Assembly (NCBI RefSeq): GCF_007992095.1
Contig: NZ_BJZP01000001.1
Location: 248,001 to 312,000 of the forward strand
Length of the DNA: 64,000 nucleotides
DNA from: Paenirhizobium naphthalenivorans
Lineage (GTDB): Bacteria; Pseudomonadota; Alphaproteobacteria; Rhizobiales; Rhizobiaceae
Reading direction: 5' to 3'
The notes under the pieces were generated by a model. It searched no databases. It was not told the DNA's origin and was given only the letters and a program-made list of their open reading frames with translations. Shown piece after piece: positions 25,870 to 35,815 of this stretch. The position numbers were made by a program, and so were the translations under genes. Numbering within the stretch: the first letter of the stretch is position 1; each line of letters begins with the position of its first letter.

Positions 25870-27672
25870 TTACTGCGCCCGGGCGTCCCACCAGGTCGGC
25901 AGTTGGTAGCCATAGAGCGGCGTCTTCTCCGGCCGGCCGATATGCTTCCAGCGCGCGACCCATTGCTCGCCGATATGATAGAGCGGCACGACATAGTGAC
26001 CGGCGACCAGCAGCCTGTCGTAGGCGCGCACGGCCGCCTGAAAATCCTCCATGCTCCGGGCGTTCACCAGCGCGTCGATCATCCGGTCGATGTCCGGGTC
26101 GGCCGTGCCGGCGTAGTTGAAGCTGCCCGAGGCGTCGCGCGAGGCCGAATCCCAGCGGTTGATCTGTTCCGCACCCGGCGAAAGAGAGGACGTATAGGCT
26201 TTAACGATCATGTCGTAGTCGAAGCTGTTCGATCGGGCCTGATACTGGGCATCGTCCACGGTGCGGATCGAAATCCGGATGCCTATCAGCGCGAGCGTCC
26301 GCTGATAGGCGATCGCCATCCTCTCCTGGCTTTCATTCTGGGTCATGACCTCGAAGGAGAGCGGATTGCCCGAAGCGTCCACCATCTTGCCGCCTTTGAT
26401 GGAATAGCCGGCTTGGGCCAGCAGGGTGACTGCCTGCCGTAGGATCTTGCGGTCAGCGCCGGACCCGTCGGAGACCGGCATGGCATAGGTGCCTTGCAGT
26501 ATTTCGGGAGAGATCTTGCTTCTAGCGGTGCCTAGAAGCGCCAGTTCACGTGCATCGGCGGCATTGCCATAGGCGCCAAGCGAGGAGTTCTGCCAGAAGC
26601 TCTGGCTGCGCTTGAAGGCGCCGCCATAGAGGTTTTTATTCACCCATTCGAAATCGAAGGCGAGCGACAGCGCTTCACGCACTTTGGCGTTGGTGAAGAG
26701 AGGCCTGCGGGTGTTGAAAACGAAGCCGAGCATCCCGGAGGGAAGGCCGGGCTGGAAGACTTCCCTGAGCACCTCGCCGTTCTTTACCGCCGGGAAATCG
26801 TAGGCGCGTGTCCAATGACCGGAATCCCCTTCCGGATAAATATCCACATCCCCCTTCTTGAAGGCCTCGAACAGCGTCGAATCCTGCAGGAAATAGGTCA
26901 CCGAGATTTCATCGTAATTGTCTATGCCAACCTTCGCGGGCAGGTCCTTTCCCCAATAGTCCGGGTCGCGCTGGTAGACGATCTTCTCGCCCGGCTTGAT
27001 CGATTTGATCTTGTACGGCCCCGAAGCGACCGGAATGTCCAGCGAGGTCCGGTCGAAGGTCTCCGGATCAATGGCATGTTGCGGCAGGATCGGCGACATG
27101 GCGAGGATCAGCGGTGTCTCGCGATTGGCCTTGTCGTTAAAGGTGAATCGTACGCTGTTCTCGCCGACCTTCTCCATTTTCTCGACCGCTGCCATGCGGC
27201 GGTTGTACGGAGGACGCCCCTTGTCCTGCAGCAGGTTGAAGGAGAATATCACGTCCTCCGCCGTCACCGGCTTGCCGTCGTTCCAGTGTGCCTTCGGATT
27301 GAGGTTGAACTGGATGAAGGTGCGATCCTCGTCCCATTCAACGGTTTCCGCCAGAAGCCCGTAAAGCGAGAAGGGCTCGTCGCTCGACCGCGTCATCAGC
27401 GATTCATAGAACAGGTTGCCGTATTCCGGGTCCCATATGCCGCGTGCCGTGGTGCGCATACCCTTGAGAACAAAGGAGTTAAGGCTGTCGAACGTACCGA
27501 CGACGCCGTAATTGATCCTGCCCCCCTTTTTCACCTGCGGATCGACATAGGGAAAGTGAGTGTAGCCAGCCGGAAGCGCAGGCTCGCCGTGCATGGCAAT
27601 CCCGTGCAGCCGGTCGGCATGGGCGAGTCCGCATTGGGCGAGGAAGAGCAGACTGATGGCGATACGGCGCAC
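25870..27672 (-). CDS. YejA-like family 5 solute-binding protein, orphan
   Basis: A 600-residue periplasmic binding protein (SBP_bac_5, PF00496) with a short Sec signal (RRIAISLLFLAQCGLAHA). Features such as HGIAMHGEPALP near the N-terminus, HWNDGKPVTAEDVIFSFNLL near residue 140 and SGPYKIKSIKPGEKIVYQRDPDYWG near residue 245 match the YejA branch, which binds microcin C-like or other peptides for the YejABEF importer. No yejB, yejE or yejF permease or ATPase genes lie next to it, so it must work with a transporter encoded elsewhere. It ends 124 bp upstream of the FrnE-like gene. Confidence 0.87.
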   Translation of the reverse strand: MRRIAISLLFLAQCGLAHADRLHGIAMHGEPALPAGYTHFPYVDPQVKKGGRINYGVVGTFDSLNSFVLKGMRTTARGIWDPEYGNLFYESLMTRSSDEPFSLYGLLAETVEWDEDRTFIQFNLNPKAHWNDGKPVTAEDVIFSFNLLQDKGRPPYNRRMAAVEKMEKVGENSVRFTFNDKANRETPLILAMSPILPQHAIDPETFDRTSLDIPVASGPYKIKSIKPGEKIVYQRDPDYWGKDLPAKVGIDNYDEISVTYFLQDSTLFEAFKKGDVDIYPEGDSGHWTRAYDFPAVKNGEVLREVFQPGLPSGMLGFVFNTRRPLFTNAKVREALSLAFDFEWVNKNLYGGAFKRSQSFWQNSSLGAYGNAADARELALLGTARSKISPEILQGTYAMPVSDGSGADRKILRQAVTLLAQAGYSIKGGKMVDASGNPLSFEVMTQNESQERMAIAYQRTLALIGIRISIRTVDDAQYQARSNSFDYDMIVKAYTSSLSPGAEQINRWDSASRDASGSFNYAGTADPDIDRMIDALVNARSMEDFQAAVRAYDRLLVAGHYVVPLYHIGEQWVARWKHIGRPEKTPLYGYQLPTWWDARAQ

Positions 27673-27939
27673 GAAGTGTCCTTTCCGCGATGCACGAGAA
27701 TCTGCGGCAAGCTAGCATGAACACCATAAAACAAACACATCACGCTGCAAAAAGCAGAGCCACCTCAGGATACAGCCAAAGAAAGGCTGGATATTGCGGA
27801 CTTCGCGATGTAACAGGAGAGCCGGGTGCCAAGGTCATGTATTTGCCTCATTTGGACGACAGGTGACAGGCAGCACGACCGGCGAGTGTCGCGGCCTCCA
27901 ATGTGCCCCGATATCGGTTTTCAGGAGACGGATTAGGTT

Positions 27940-28581
27940 ATGATGTTCAATGCAAGCAAAGCGACGCGGACGGCACTGTCTGCTCTTGTTCTGACCCTCG
28001 GCGCGGCTTCTGCCCCGACGGTTGTCAGCGCCCAGACCGCGGCCGCCCCGACTGGCCCGGCAGCGGCCAAGTGGTTCAAGACCTGCTCCAAGCAGGAAGA
28101 GGCCGATGTCTGCATCGTGCAGAACCAGATCGTTGCCCAGAACGGACAGTTGATCACGGCGGTCGGCCTGATCTCGGTCGAAGGCAAGGTCAACCGCAAG
28201 CTGATGCAGGTCACTGTGCCGACCGCGCGCCTCATCCCGCCGGGCATCATGATGCAGATCGACGGCGGCAAGGGCGTTAAGCTGGACTATACCGTCTGCC
28301 TTCCGGACCGTTGCACGGCTGAAATGCCGCTGACCGACGCGATCATCGCCAGCCTGAAGAAGGGTAACGAGGTGGTCATCACCTCGGTTAACTTCCGCCG
28401 CGCACCGAACCCGATCAAGATTCCGCTTGATGGCTTCACCGGCGCTTACGATGGCGAGGCCATGTCTCAATCGCAGGCCGAAGAGCGCCAGCGCCTGCTG
28501 CAAGAAGCTATGCAGAAGAAGCAGGAAGAGCGCAACAAGGCGATGAGCGACGCCCAGAACGCGGCCAAGCAGGGCAATTAA
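27940..28581 (+). CDS. Invasion-associated locus B (IalB) family protein
   Basis: A 213-residue secreted protein of the IalB family (PF06776). A Sec signal covers residues 1-31 (TALSALVLTLGAASAPTVVS, cleavage near SAQT). The mature domain has the family pattern AKWFKTCSKQEEADVCIVQN, with paired cysteines, and VCLPDRCTAEM farther on, consistent with two disulfides. The last 40 residues form a charged, Gln/Glu/Lys-rich helix (EERQRLLQEAMQKKQEERNK). In Bartonella the founding member aids erythrocyte entry; rhizobial homologues have no settled role. RBS AGGAGACGG is upstream and a strong terminator follows. Confidence 0.9.
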   Translation: MMFNASKATRTALSALVLTLGAASAPTVVSAQTAAAPTGPAAAKWFKTCSKQEEADVCIVQNQIVAQNGQLITAVGLISVEGKVNRKLMQVTVPTARLIPPGIMMQIDGGKGVKLDYTVCLPDRCTAEMPLTDAIIASLKKGNEVVITSVNFRRAPNPIKIPLDGFTGAYDGEAMSQSQAEERQRLLQEAMQKKQEERNKAMSDAQNAAKQGN

Positions 28582-28607
28582 TCCCCGCCTGAGTTCAAAA
28601 AATGCGA

Positions 28608-28632
28608 AAGGCCCGCGTTCAACGCGGGCCTT
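28608..28632. terminator. Bidirectional intrinsic terminator between ialB-type gene and hspQ
   Basis: AAGGCCCGCGTT-C-AACGCGGGCCTT is a perfect 12-bp inverted repeat. T-rich sequence follows on the plus strand (TTCATTATTTTG), and TTTCGCATTTTTT follows on the minus strand, so it can end both convergent genes. Confidence 0.85.
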
Positions 28633-28671
28633 CATTATTTTGAGGCAATGCCGGCATGGCCGGGCGAAACT

Positions 28672-29001
28672 TCAGTGGGTGAAGTTCACCTTCGGCTTAT
28701 AGTGTCCAGACTCCTTGAGGACGAAGATCTGCTGAACCTGAGGATTGCGTAGCGGTTCATCGCTCACATCCTTTTCCAGGTTCTGCTCCGAGACATAGGC
28801 GACATATTCGGTTTCCTCGTTCTCGGCAAGCAGGTGATAAAACGGCTGCTCTCTCTGCGGTCTGACCTCGGCCGGGATGGAATTCCACCATTCCTCGCTG
28901 TTGGAGAATTCCGGATCCACGTCGAACACCACGCCGCGGAACGGAAAGACCTTGTGTCGAACGACTTCACCGATGCCAAATTTTGCGTTGCGTTGTTTCA
29001 T
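28672..29001 (-). CDS. hspQ: Heat shock protein HspQ
   Basis: A 109-residue protein of the HspQ/YccV family (hemimethylated-DNA-binding domain, PF08755). In enterobacteria HspQ is a specificity-enhancing factor for the Lon protease. The signature FGIGEVVRHKVFPFRGVVFDVDP at the N-terminus (20-residue core at positions 7-26) and QPFYHLLAE near residue 60 are clear. ATG 29001 is well placed after AAGGAAGTG; the GTG at 29010 is too close to that site. It is convergent with the IalB-type gene and shares its terminator. Confidence 0.9.
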   Translation of the reverse strand: MKQRNAKFGIGEVVRHKVFPFRGVVFDVDPEFSNSEEWWNSIPAEVRPQREQPFYHLLAENEETEYVAYVSEQNLEKDVSDEPLRNPQVQQIFVLKESGHYKPKVNFTH

Positions 29002-29078
29002 GGGCTTCACTTCCTTTCCCTATAAATTTGGGGAGTGGAACGCGAAACATCAAGTCCCGAATATGTATTCTGGTGCGC

Positions 29079-30014
29079 CTATACTTTGCCAACCCGTCGA
29101 CCAGGGGCGGTGGCAAGGATCAGGCCACCCATCACCAGCACAATGCCCGCAGCATGGTAGGACTGGAATCGCTCGCCCAGGAACACCACTGCCATAACGA
29201 TTGAGATGGGCGGCATCAGGTAGAGCGTGACGCCCGCCATAGCGGGGCCGAAAACCCGCACGGCGTGCTGGAAACAGTAGAAGGCGGCAAGCGATGCAAA
29301 AAGGATAATGCCGAGAAGTTTTGTCCAGTCGCTTGTCGTGTCCGGCAGCAACCCGCCGGTCAGAACCTCATAGAGGGCGGGCGGCATCAATACGAGCGTG
29401 CCCGACAGTGAGAGTAGGCCGAAGAGCGGCATGGGGGGCATGGCCCTGACCGCCGGGTGGCGAAGAAGGAGCGAATAGAGCGCAAAGGCGATCGCCGCAG
29501 CCAGGATGCCAAAATCGCCGATGTTGAAGCGCAGGTGCAGAAGTGCCGTCCAGTCGCCCTTCAGCACTATGACGGCCACCCCGGCAAAGGCGACGATCAT
29601 GCCGAGCAGCTCGGCGGCGCTGATCTTGCGCCCCTGGAACAGCCATTGCAGCAGAATGATGAACAGCGACGAGGTGGTATAGATCAGCGTCGCGTTGGAG
29701 GCGGTGGTCAGCGTCAACGCCCAGTAGACGAAGCCGCCGCAGATGCCCATGCCGAGGATGCCGAGAACCAGCCAGATCGCGGTATGCGACCGGACGAAGG
29801 CGAGGCAGGCCTTCCGCTCGGCATAGACGAAGGGAAAGATGATGGCGGCCGAGCCTGCCCAGCGCAGAAAGGCCGTGGTGAAAGGCGCGATCTCGCCGGT
29901 AATGCCGCGGCCGAAGATCAGGTTGCTGGAGAAGAACACCGGCGCAAGGAAATAGAGCAACCAGTCGAGGGGACGCGGCGCGGCCTGGCTTGGGTCAGTG
30001 GTTTCGGCGGACAT
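29079..30014 (-). CDS. DMT-superfamily (EamA) transporter, second copy type
   Basis: A 311-residue, ten-helix membrane protein with two EamA domains: the first from PLDWLLYFLAPVFFSSNLIFG, the second around FGILAAAIAFALYSLLLRHPAV. It differs enough from the EamA protein at 24-25 kb that they are not recent duplicates. It likely exports an amphipathic metabolite or amino acid; the substrate is unknown. ATG 30014 starts the protein. It lies upstream of hspQ on the same strand, with 77 bp between, and follows glnA behind that gene's terminator. Confidence 0.85.
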   Translation of the reverse strand: MSAETTDPSQAAPRPLDWLLYFLAPVFFSSNLIFGRGITGEIAPFTTAFLRWAGSAAIIFPFVYAERKACLAFVRSHTAIWLVLGILGMGICGGFVYWALTLTTASNATLIYTTSSLFIILLQWLFQGRKISAAELLGMIVAFAGVAVIVLKGDWTALLHLRFNIGDFGILAAAIAFALYSLLLRHPAVRAMPPMPLFGLLSLSGTLVLMPPALYEVLTGGLLPDTTSDWTKLLGIILFASLAAFYCFQHAVRVFGPAMAGVTLYLMPPISIVMAVVFLGERFQSYHAAGIVLVMGGLILATAPGRRVGKV

Positions 30015-30193
30015 GGGAAAAATACCGTCCTGAGAGGGGTGAGGCGGCGGGTCTGGTCGTTCCCGTCAACGTATCGTCAAGGCTGCGGCCATAGCAAGCA
30101 CTCCACATCGATCCGAGAACCAGTGCCCCGGTAATGGAGACAAAGCCGCTGCTGAGCGGAATGCCTGTTATTTTCCGCCTATCATCAAGAGCG

Positions 30194-30226
30194 AAAAAAG
30201 CCGGCGCCTCTCGCGAAGCGCCGGTT
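30194..30226 (-). terminator. Intrinsic terminator of glnBA
   Basis: On the minus strand CCGGCGC-TTCGCGAGAG-GCGCCGG is followed by CTTTTTT. It lies about 50 bp after the glnA stop. Confidence 0.8.
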
Positions 30227-30273
30227 CTCGAAAATCCCCATCCGGCCCGCCTGAACGGGCCAAAGGCGGTTGA

Positions 30274-31683
30274 TCAAACCGAGTAGTACATGTCGAATTC
30301 GACCGGATGCGGAGTCATCTCGAAGCGCATGACTTCGGCCATCTTGAGCTCGATGAACGAGTCGATCTGGTCATCGTCGAAGACGCCGCCGGCGGTCAGG
30401 AACTTGCGATCCTTGTCGAGGCTCTCAAGCGCTTCGCGCAGCGAACCGCAGACGGTCGGAATCTTCTTCAGTTCCTTCGGCGGCAGATCGTAGAGATCCT
30501 TATCCATGGCCTTGCCGGGATGGATCTTGTTCTTGATACCGTCGAGGCCGGCCATCAGCATGGCGGCAAAGGCGAGGTAGGGGTTGGCGGTCGGGTCCGG
30601 GAAGCGGACTTCAACGCGCTTGGCCTTCGGGTTCGAGCCGAACGGAATGCGGCACGAAGCCGAACGGTTGCGGGCCGAATAGGCCAGCAGAACCGGCGCT
30701 TCATAGCCCGGGACCAGACGCTTGTAGGAGTTGGTCGACGGGTTGGTGAAGGCGTTCAGTGCCTTGGCATGCTTGATAATGCCGCCGATGAAGTAGAGGC
30801 AGCTTTCCGAAAGACCCGCATATTCGTCACCGGCGAAGGTCGGCTTGCCATCCTTCCAGATCGACAGATGGACGTGCATGCCCGAACCGTTGTCGCCGAA
30901 GATCGGCTTCGGCATGAAGGTTGCCGTCTTGCCATAGGCGTTGGCGACCTGGTGCACGACGTATTTGTAGATCTGCATCTTGTCGGCGTTGCGCACCAGC
31001 GCGTCGAACTTGATTCCGAGTTCGTGCTGGGCGGCCGCCACTTCGTGATGGTGCTTTTCGACCACGACGCCCATTTCCGACAGCACGGTCAGCATTTCGG
31101 AGCGCATGTCCTGCAGGCTGTCGACCGGCGGTACCGGGAAATAGCCGCCCTTGACGCGCGGACGGTGGCCGAGGTTGCCGGTTTCATAGTCGGTGTCGTC
31201 GTTCGACGGCAGTTCGGTCGAGTCGAGCTTGAAGCCGGTATTATACGGATCGACCTTGTACTTCACGTCATCGAAGACGAAGAACTCGGCTTCCGGGCCA
31301 ACAAACGCGGTGTCGCCGATGCCCGAAGCCTTGAGGTAGGCTTCAGCCTTCTTGGCGGTGCCGCGTGGGTCACGGTTGTAAGCCTCGCCCGAAACCGGAT
31401 CGAGGATGTCGCAGATGATGACCATGGTCGACTGGGCGAAAAACGGGTCCATATGAACCGTGTCCAGATCCGGCATGAGAACCATGTCGGACTCGTTGAT
31501 CGCTTTCCAGCCACCAATCGAGGAGCCATCGAACATCACACCGTCGGCGAACATGTCTTCGTCGACGCAGACGACGTCCATCGTGACGTGCTGCAGCTTG
31601 CCCTTCGGATCGGTAAAGCGCAGGTCGACGAACTTGACGTCGTTGTCCTTGATCTGCTTCAGAATGTCTTGTGCGGTCGTCAT
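30274..31683 (-). CDS. glnA: Glutamine synthetase type I
   Basis: Dodecameric GSI that assimilates ammonium by making glutamine from glutamate and ATP. The 469 residues match the family length. Visible landmarks are [18 protein letters not shown] near residue 49, [13 protein letters not shown] near residue 155, the ATP-binding region [19 protein letters not shown] near residue 258, and the adenylylation tyrosine in [10 protein letters not shown] near residue 397, so it can be regulated by GlnE. glnB lies 66 bp upstream on the same strand and a sigma-54 promoter precedes the pair. Confidence 0.98.
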   Translation of the reverse strand: MTTAQDILKQIKDNDVKFVDLRFTDPKGKLQHVTMDVVCVDEDMFADGVMFDGSSIGGWKAINESDMVLMPDLDTVHMDPFFAQSTMVIICDILDPVSGEAYNRDPRGTAKKAEAYLKASGIGDTAFVGPEAEFFVFDDVKYKVDPYNTGFKLDSTELPSNDDTDYETGNLGHRPRVKGGYFPVPPVDSLQDMRSEMLTVLSEMGVVVEKHHHEVAAAQHELGIKFDALVRNADKMQIYKYVVHQVANAYGKTATFMPKPIFGDNGSGMHVHLSIWKDGKPTFAGDEYAGLSESCLYFIGGIIKHAKALNAFTNPSTNSYKRLVPGYEAPVLLAYSARNRSASCRIPFGSNPKAKRVEVRFPDPTANPYLAFAAMLMAGLDGIKNKIHPGKAMDKDLYDLPPKELKKIPTVCGSLREALESLDKDRKFLTAGGVFDDDQIDSFIELKMAEVMRFEMTPHPVEFDMYYSV

Positions 31684-31749
31684 TGTCGAATTCCTTGAGT
31701 GTGATGACGATGATTTGACCCGGCGACCCTCGATGGGCTCGGGCCGAGA

Positions 31750-32163
<414 letters not shown>

Positions 32164-32433
32164 TCACGACAGATTTTTTGGCCAAAATCGGAAAAAATTC
32201 GCGTTCCCGATACAAATCTTGCGCAACACAGGGCAAAACACCAGTCCATTTTGACCGAAATTTCGCTTTTGCCGCAGTTCTTTTGTCGCAGCCGCTATTC
32301 TCATTTCGCGGGCGCAGCATTTTCGGATGGGTGAAAATGCTCATATTTTATGCATATGCACGTGTCGCACCCATTTTCCATTTCAAGGCCCCGCCCGGTT
32401 TCCCAGGCGCCTGAAATCTGCTTTGATGGCGCC

Positions 32434-33903
32434 ATGAACGACAATCTCGGAAACTGGCTCCTGACCCCGGCTGCCATGGGGCGGGCGGACCTGGCAGCGG
32501 CCGGCTCGGGCATCGACTCCTATGGTCTGATGGAGAAGGCGGGGCAGGCGGTCGCTGCGGCGGCTCTCAGGCTCTTTCCGGGTGGGTTGCGTTTTGCCGT
32601 TCTCTGCGGGCCCGGAAACAATGGCGGGGACGGTTATGTGGCGGCGCGCGCCTTGGCGGAAGCGGGCGCGCCGGTCGCCGTCTTTCATCTCGGCGATCCG
32701 GCCCGACTGAAGGGCGATGCGGCCACGGCGCATACGGCTTGCTGGCTGTCGGCAGAGCCGCTGGAGCGTTATCAGGCCCGGGCGGGAGACGTCATTATCG
32801 ACGCTATCTTCGGTGCCGGTCTCGACCGCACCGTGCCGGCCAGCGTCGCGGACGCGATCACTGCGGTCGATGGACTCGGCCTGCCGGTCATCGCCGTCGA
32901 CCTGCCTTCCGGTCTCGACGGCCGGTCGGGCAGGGTGCTCGGAGCGGCCTTCCGCGCCGTCCATACCGTGACCTTCATGACACGCAAGCCCGGCCATTTG
33001 TTGATGCCGGGCCGCATGCTGTGTGGCAGCGTCGAAGTCTTCGACATCGGCATTCCCAGGCGCATTCTGGCCGCCGAACTCGGCACGGTGGCGGTCAACG
33101 GTCCGGAGGTCTGGCGTCGCGTGTTGCCGCAAGGTGACGGCGAAATGCACAAGTTCCGCCGTGGCCACCTGACGGTTTTCAGCGGGCCGGCCCATGCGAC
33201 CGGCGCCGCGCGTCTCTCGGCCATGGCCGGGCTCAAAGCGGGCGCCGGACTGGTGACTGTTGCCTCTCCGTCCGAGGCTTTGGCAGTCAACGCCGCACAG
33301 CTTACTGCCGTCATGCTCAAGGCGATCGACAGCCGGGGCGACCTGGAGGCCTATCTCTGCGACCCCCGTCACGGCGCCTTCGTGCTCGGCCCCGGCTTCG
33401 GCGTCGCCAAACGGGCGCGCGACTTCGCGCTGGCGCTCAGGGATCGGCGGCTCGTCCTCGACGCCGATGGCATTACCGCCTTCCGCGACGAACCGCATTC
33501 GCTGTTCGAGGCCTTTGCCGACGGCGACGTTCGGCTGGTGCTCACGCCGCATGAGGGCGAGTTCGGCCGGCTCTTCCCCGATCTCGCCACCGATGACGGT
33601 GCCAGCAAGATCGACAGGGCGCTCGCCGCCTCCGCCCGCGCCCATGCCGTCGTCGTCTACAAGGGGTCGGACACGGTGATCGCAGGCCCGGACGGCCGCG
33701 CGCTGATCAATACGAACGCCCCGCCATCGCTGGCGACCGCCGGATCGGGCGACGTTCTTGCCGGCATCATCGGCGGGCTGCTGGCGCAGGGCATGCCGAC
33801 CTTCGAGGCTGCCGCTGCCGGGGTCTGGCTGCATGGCGAGGCGGCAACCCGCGCCGGCGCCAGCCTGACGGCCGAGGAACTCATCACGCATATTGAACGC
33901 TAG
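32434..33903 (+). CDS. nnrDE: Bifunctional NAD(P)H-hydrate epimerase/ADP-dependent dehydratase
   Basis: Repairs hydrated NAD(P)H. The N-terminal YjeF_N domain (residues 1-210) epimerises R- and S-NAD(P)HX, with CGPGNNGGDGYVAARALAE near residue 67; the C-terminal carbohydrate-kinase-like domain dehydrates S-NAD(P)HX with ADP, shown by VLGPGFGVAKRA, LTPHEGEFGRLFP and TAGSGDVLAGIIGGLLAQG near residue 437. ATG 32434 gives 489 residues (MNDNLGNWLLTPAAMGRAD), the usual E. coli-like beginning; in-frame ATG 32350 would add 28 residues. It diverges from glnB across about 345 bp. Confidence 0.95.
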   Translation: MNDNLGNWLLTPAAMGRADLAAAGSGIDSYGLMEKAGQAVAAAALRLFPGGLRFAVLCGPGNNGGDGYVAARALAEAGAPVAVFHLGDPARLKGDAATAHTACWLSAEPLERYQARAGDVIIDAIFGAGLDRTVPASVADAITAVDGLGLPVIAVDLPSGLDGRSGRVLGAAFRAVHTVTFMTRKPGHLLMPGRMLCGSVEVFDIGIPRRILAAELGTVAVNGPEVWRRVLPQGDGEMHKFRRGHLTVFSGPAHATGAARLSAMAGLKAGAGLVTVASPSEALAVNAAQLTAVMLKAIDSRGDLEAYLCDPRHGAFVLGPGFGVAKRARDFALALRDRRLVLDADGITAFRDEPHSLFEAFADGDVRLVLTPHEGEFGRLFPDLATDDGASKIDRALAASARAHAVVVYKGSDTVIAGPDGRALINTNAPPSLATAGSGDVLAGIIGGLLAQGMPTFEAAAAGVWLHGEAATRAGASLTAEELITHIER

Positions 33904-33978
33904 CATCAGAATGCCCCGTTTCCTCGACAGCCAGGATCGCCATATCGCTTGCGAGCCTGCACCGCCTTGGGATCGGGC

Positions 33979-35625
33979 CTAAAGCAGCCGGCTGCGGCGC
34001 AGCATGCCTTCGGTTTCAAGCAGAGGATAGCCGATCGAGACGAAAAGCGAGTTGATCTCCTTGAGGTCGCGCATTGTGTCGATATGCAGAGAGCTTGATT
34101 CCAGGCTCGCCACGTTGCCATTGCGCAGCCGCTGCATGTGCTGCTCCTCGCTGGTGCGCACGAGGTTTCGCACCGCTTCCTTACGCGCGACCAGCTGCCG
34201 GGCATGTTCGACGTCGCGGTTGACCAGGAGATTGAAGGCGAGGCGGGCGTTCCTTGCCACCTCATTATGCATGGTAGTCAGTTCCGCCCAGCCTTCGGGA
34301 GAAAAGGCGGTGTTGCGATCATGCTTCTTGCGAACGCGGGTCGCCATGTTCTGCGAAATGATGTCGGCAGCCTGCTCGATCTTGATCGTCGTGCCGAGAA
34401 GGTTCTGACATTGCGCGGCGGACACTTCGTCAAGTGCGCTCTCCGAGATTCGGGCCAGATAGAACTTGATGTCGCGGTGGATGGCGTCGATCTCGTCGTC
34501 GAGCGCCGCGATCCGTTCCATTTTCTTCGGATCCCAGGTCTCATAGAGATCGAAGATCCAGTTGAGCATGACCTCGGTCTTCTCGCAGACCGTCAGGACC
34601 TCGCGCGTCGCATTGCTGATCGCCTGGCGTGGATTGGCAAGGTCGGCCGGATTGAGCACGGACAGCCGAACCGGCGCTGCCGTGTCTGGCGAAGGCTTGG
34701 CGAATAGGCCCGCCAAAAGGCGGGCGACGAGACCGCTGAATGGCAGGCCGAAGAAAAGAACGGCGGCGTTGATCGCCAGATGAACCATGACCACCGCGTC
34801 GCCCGGCGGACCTGCCAGCAGCAGGGGATCAAGCTGAACGGCGAATTGCAGAGCGAGCGCGATCAGGGTGGCCAGGCCACGGATCACGACATTGCCGAGC
34901 GGCACGATGCGCGCGCCGGGCTCCGCGTTTTTCGTCAGGATGGCGCCAATCACCGCCGCGCCGAAATTGGCGCCAAGCACGAGCGGAATGATCAGCGCGG
35001 GAGGCAAAAGGTGGCGATCGGCCAAAGAGGCGAACAGCAGGATAGTCGCGACGCTGGAATGAAACGCCCAGGCGAGCAATGCGGCCAGAAGGAAGGCGGT
35101 GATCCAGTCGCGCGACAGATAGTTCAGCACCAGCGGCAGGATCTCGCTCGAACGCAGCGGATCCGACGCTTCGCCGATCAACCGCAGCGACAGCAGGAGC
35201 AGGCCGAGGCCGAACAGGATGCGGCCGGCCTGACGCCAGTTGCGTTCCTCGGAGGCGCGAAAGGCGATCGTCCCCATCAGCAGCAGGATCGGGATCAGCA
35301 GCGACAGATCATAGCGCAGGATACGCACGACGAAGGCCGAGCCGACGTCGGCGCCGAGCAGGGTGGCAACGCCGATGCCGGCCGAGACATAGCCACCGGC
35401 GACGAAGGAGGAGATGATCAATGCAACGGCGGTGGCGCTCTGCAGGGCGATAGCGAAGAAGAAGCCGGCGACCGCCGCAGAGAAACGATTGCCGAGCGCC
35501 AGCCGCAGCCGGTCCTTCAGCACATTGCCATAGGCGCGCTCGATACCGGTGCGCACCATGCGGGTCGCCCAGAGCAGCAGGGCGACCGCCCCTGCGAGAT
35601 TGATGAAGACGACGATCCCTGACAT
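33979..35625 (-). CDS. Na/Pi cotransporter family protein with PhoU-like tail
   Basis: A 548-residue membrane protein of the NptA/YjbB class. Two Na/Pi symport repeats (PF02690) occupy residues 1-310, with QSATAVALIISSFVAGGYVS near residue 62 and LGANFGAAVIGAI near residue 217, including the conserved QSSS/QSAT-type motif. The last 200 residues form a helical PhoU-like domain (KMERIAALDDEIDAIHRDIK). E. coli YjbB can export phosphate. It is a single minus-strand gene converging with nnrDE; nothing here shows a Pho box. Confidence 0.88.
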   Translation of the reverse strand: MSGIVVFINLAGAVALLLWATRMVRTGIERAYGNVLKDRLRLALGNRFSAAVAGFFFAIALQSATAVALIISSFVAGGYVSAGIGVATLLGADVGSAFVVRILRYDLSLLIPILLLMGTIAFRASEERNWRQAGRILFGLGLLLLSLRLIGEASDPLRSSEILPLVLNYLSRDWITAFLLAALLAWAFHSSVATILLFASLADRHLLPPALIIPLVLGANFGAAVIGAILTKNAEPGARIVPLGNVVIRGLATLIALALQFAVQLDPLLLAGPPGDAVVMVHLAINAAVLFFGLPFSGLVARLLAGLFAKPSPDTAAPVRLSVLNPADLANPRQAISNATREVLTVCEKTEVMLNWIFDLYETWDPKKMERIAALDDEIDAIHRDIKFYLARISESALDEVSAAQCQNLLGTTIKIEQAADIISQNMATRVRKKHDRNTAFSPEGWAELTTMHNEVARNARLAFNLLVNRDVEHARQLVARKEAVRNLVRTSEEQHMQRLRNGNVASLESSSLHIDTMRDLKEINSLFVSIGYPLLETEGMLRRSRLL

Positions 35626-35815
35626 GCGGCATTCCGAAATGAAGGGGCCGGGACGCGTGCGAAAGCATCCGGCAAGCTGGACAGACTCGGCCGCAACCGC
35701 GCAAAAAAACGATCGGCCGACCTGCCAACGCTAGTCCAGATTTGCCAAGGTCACAACGTCACGGCGGGACGGCCGATGGAAAGATCAGCCGGAGGCGCCA
35801 GGCGGCACCCGGCCG

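Noticed and set aside
30307-31698. 463-codon open frame antisense to glnA
   Set aside because: Glutamine synthetase on the minus strand explains every base; the plus-strand product is low-complexity.
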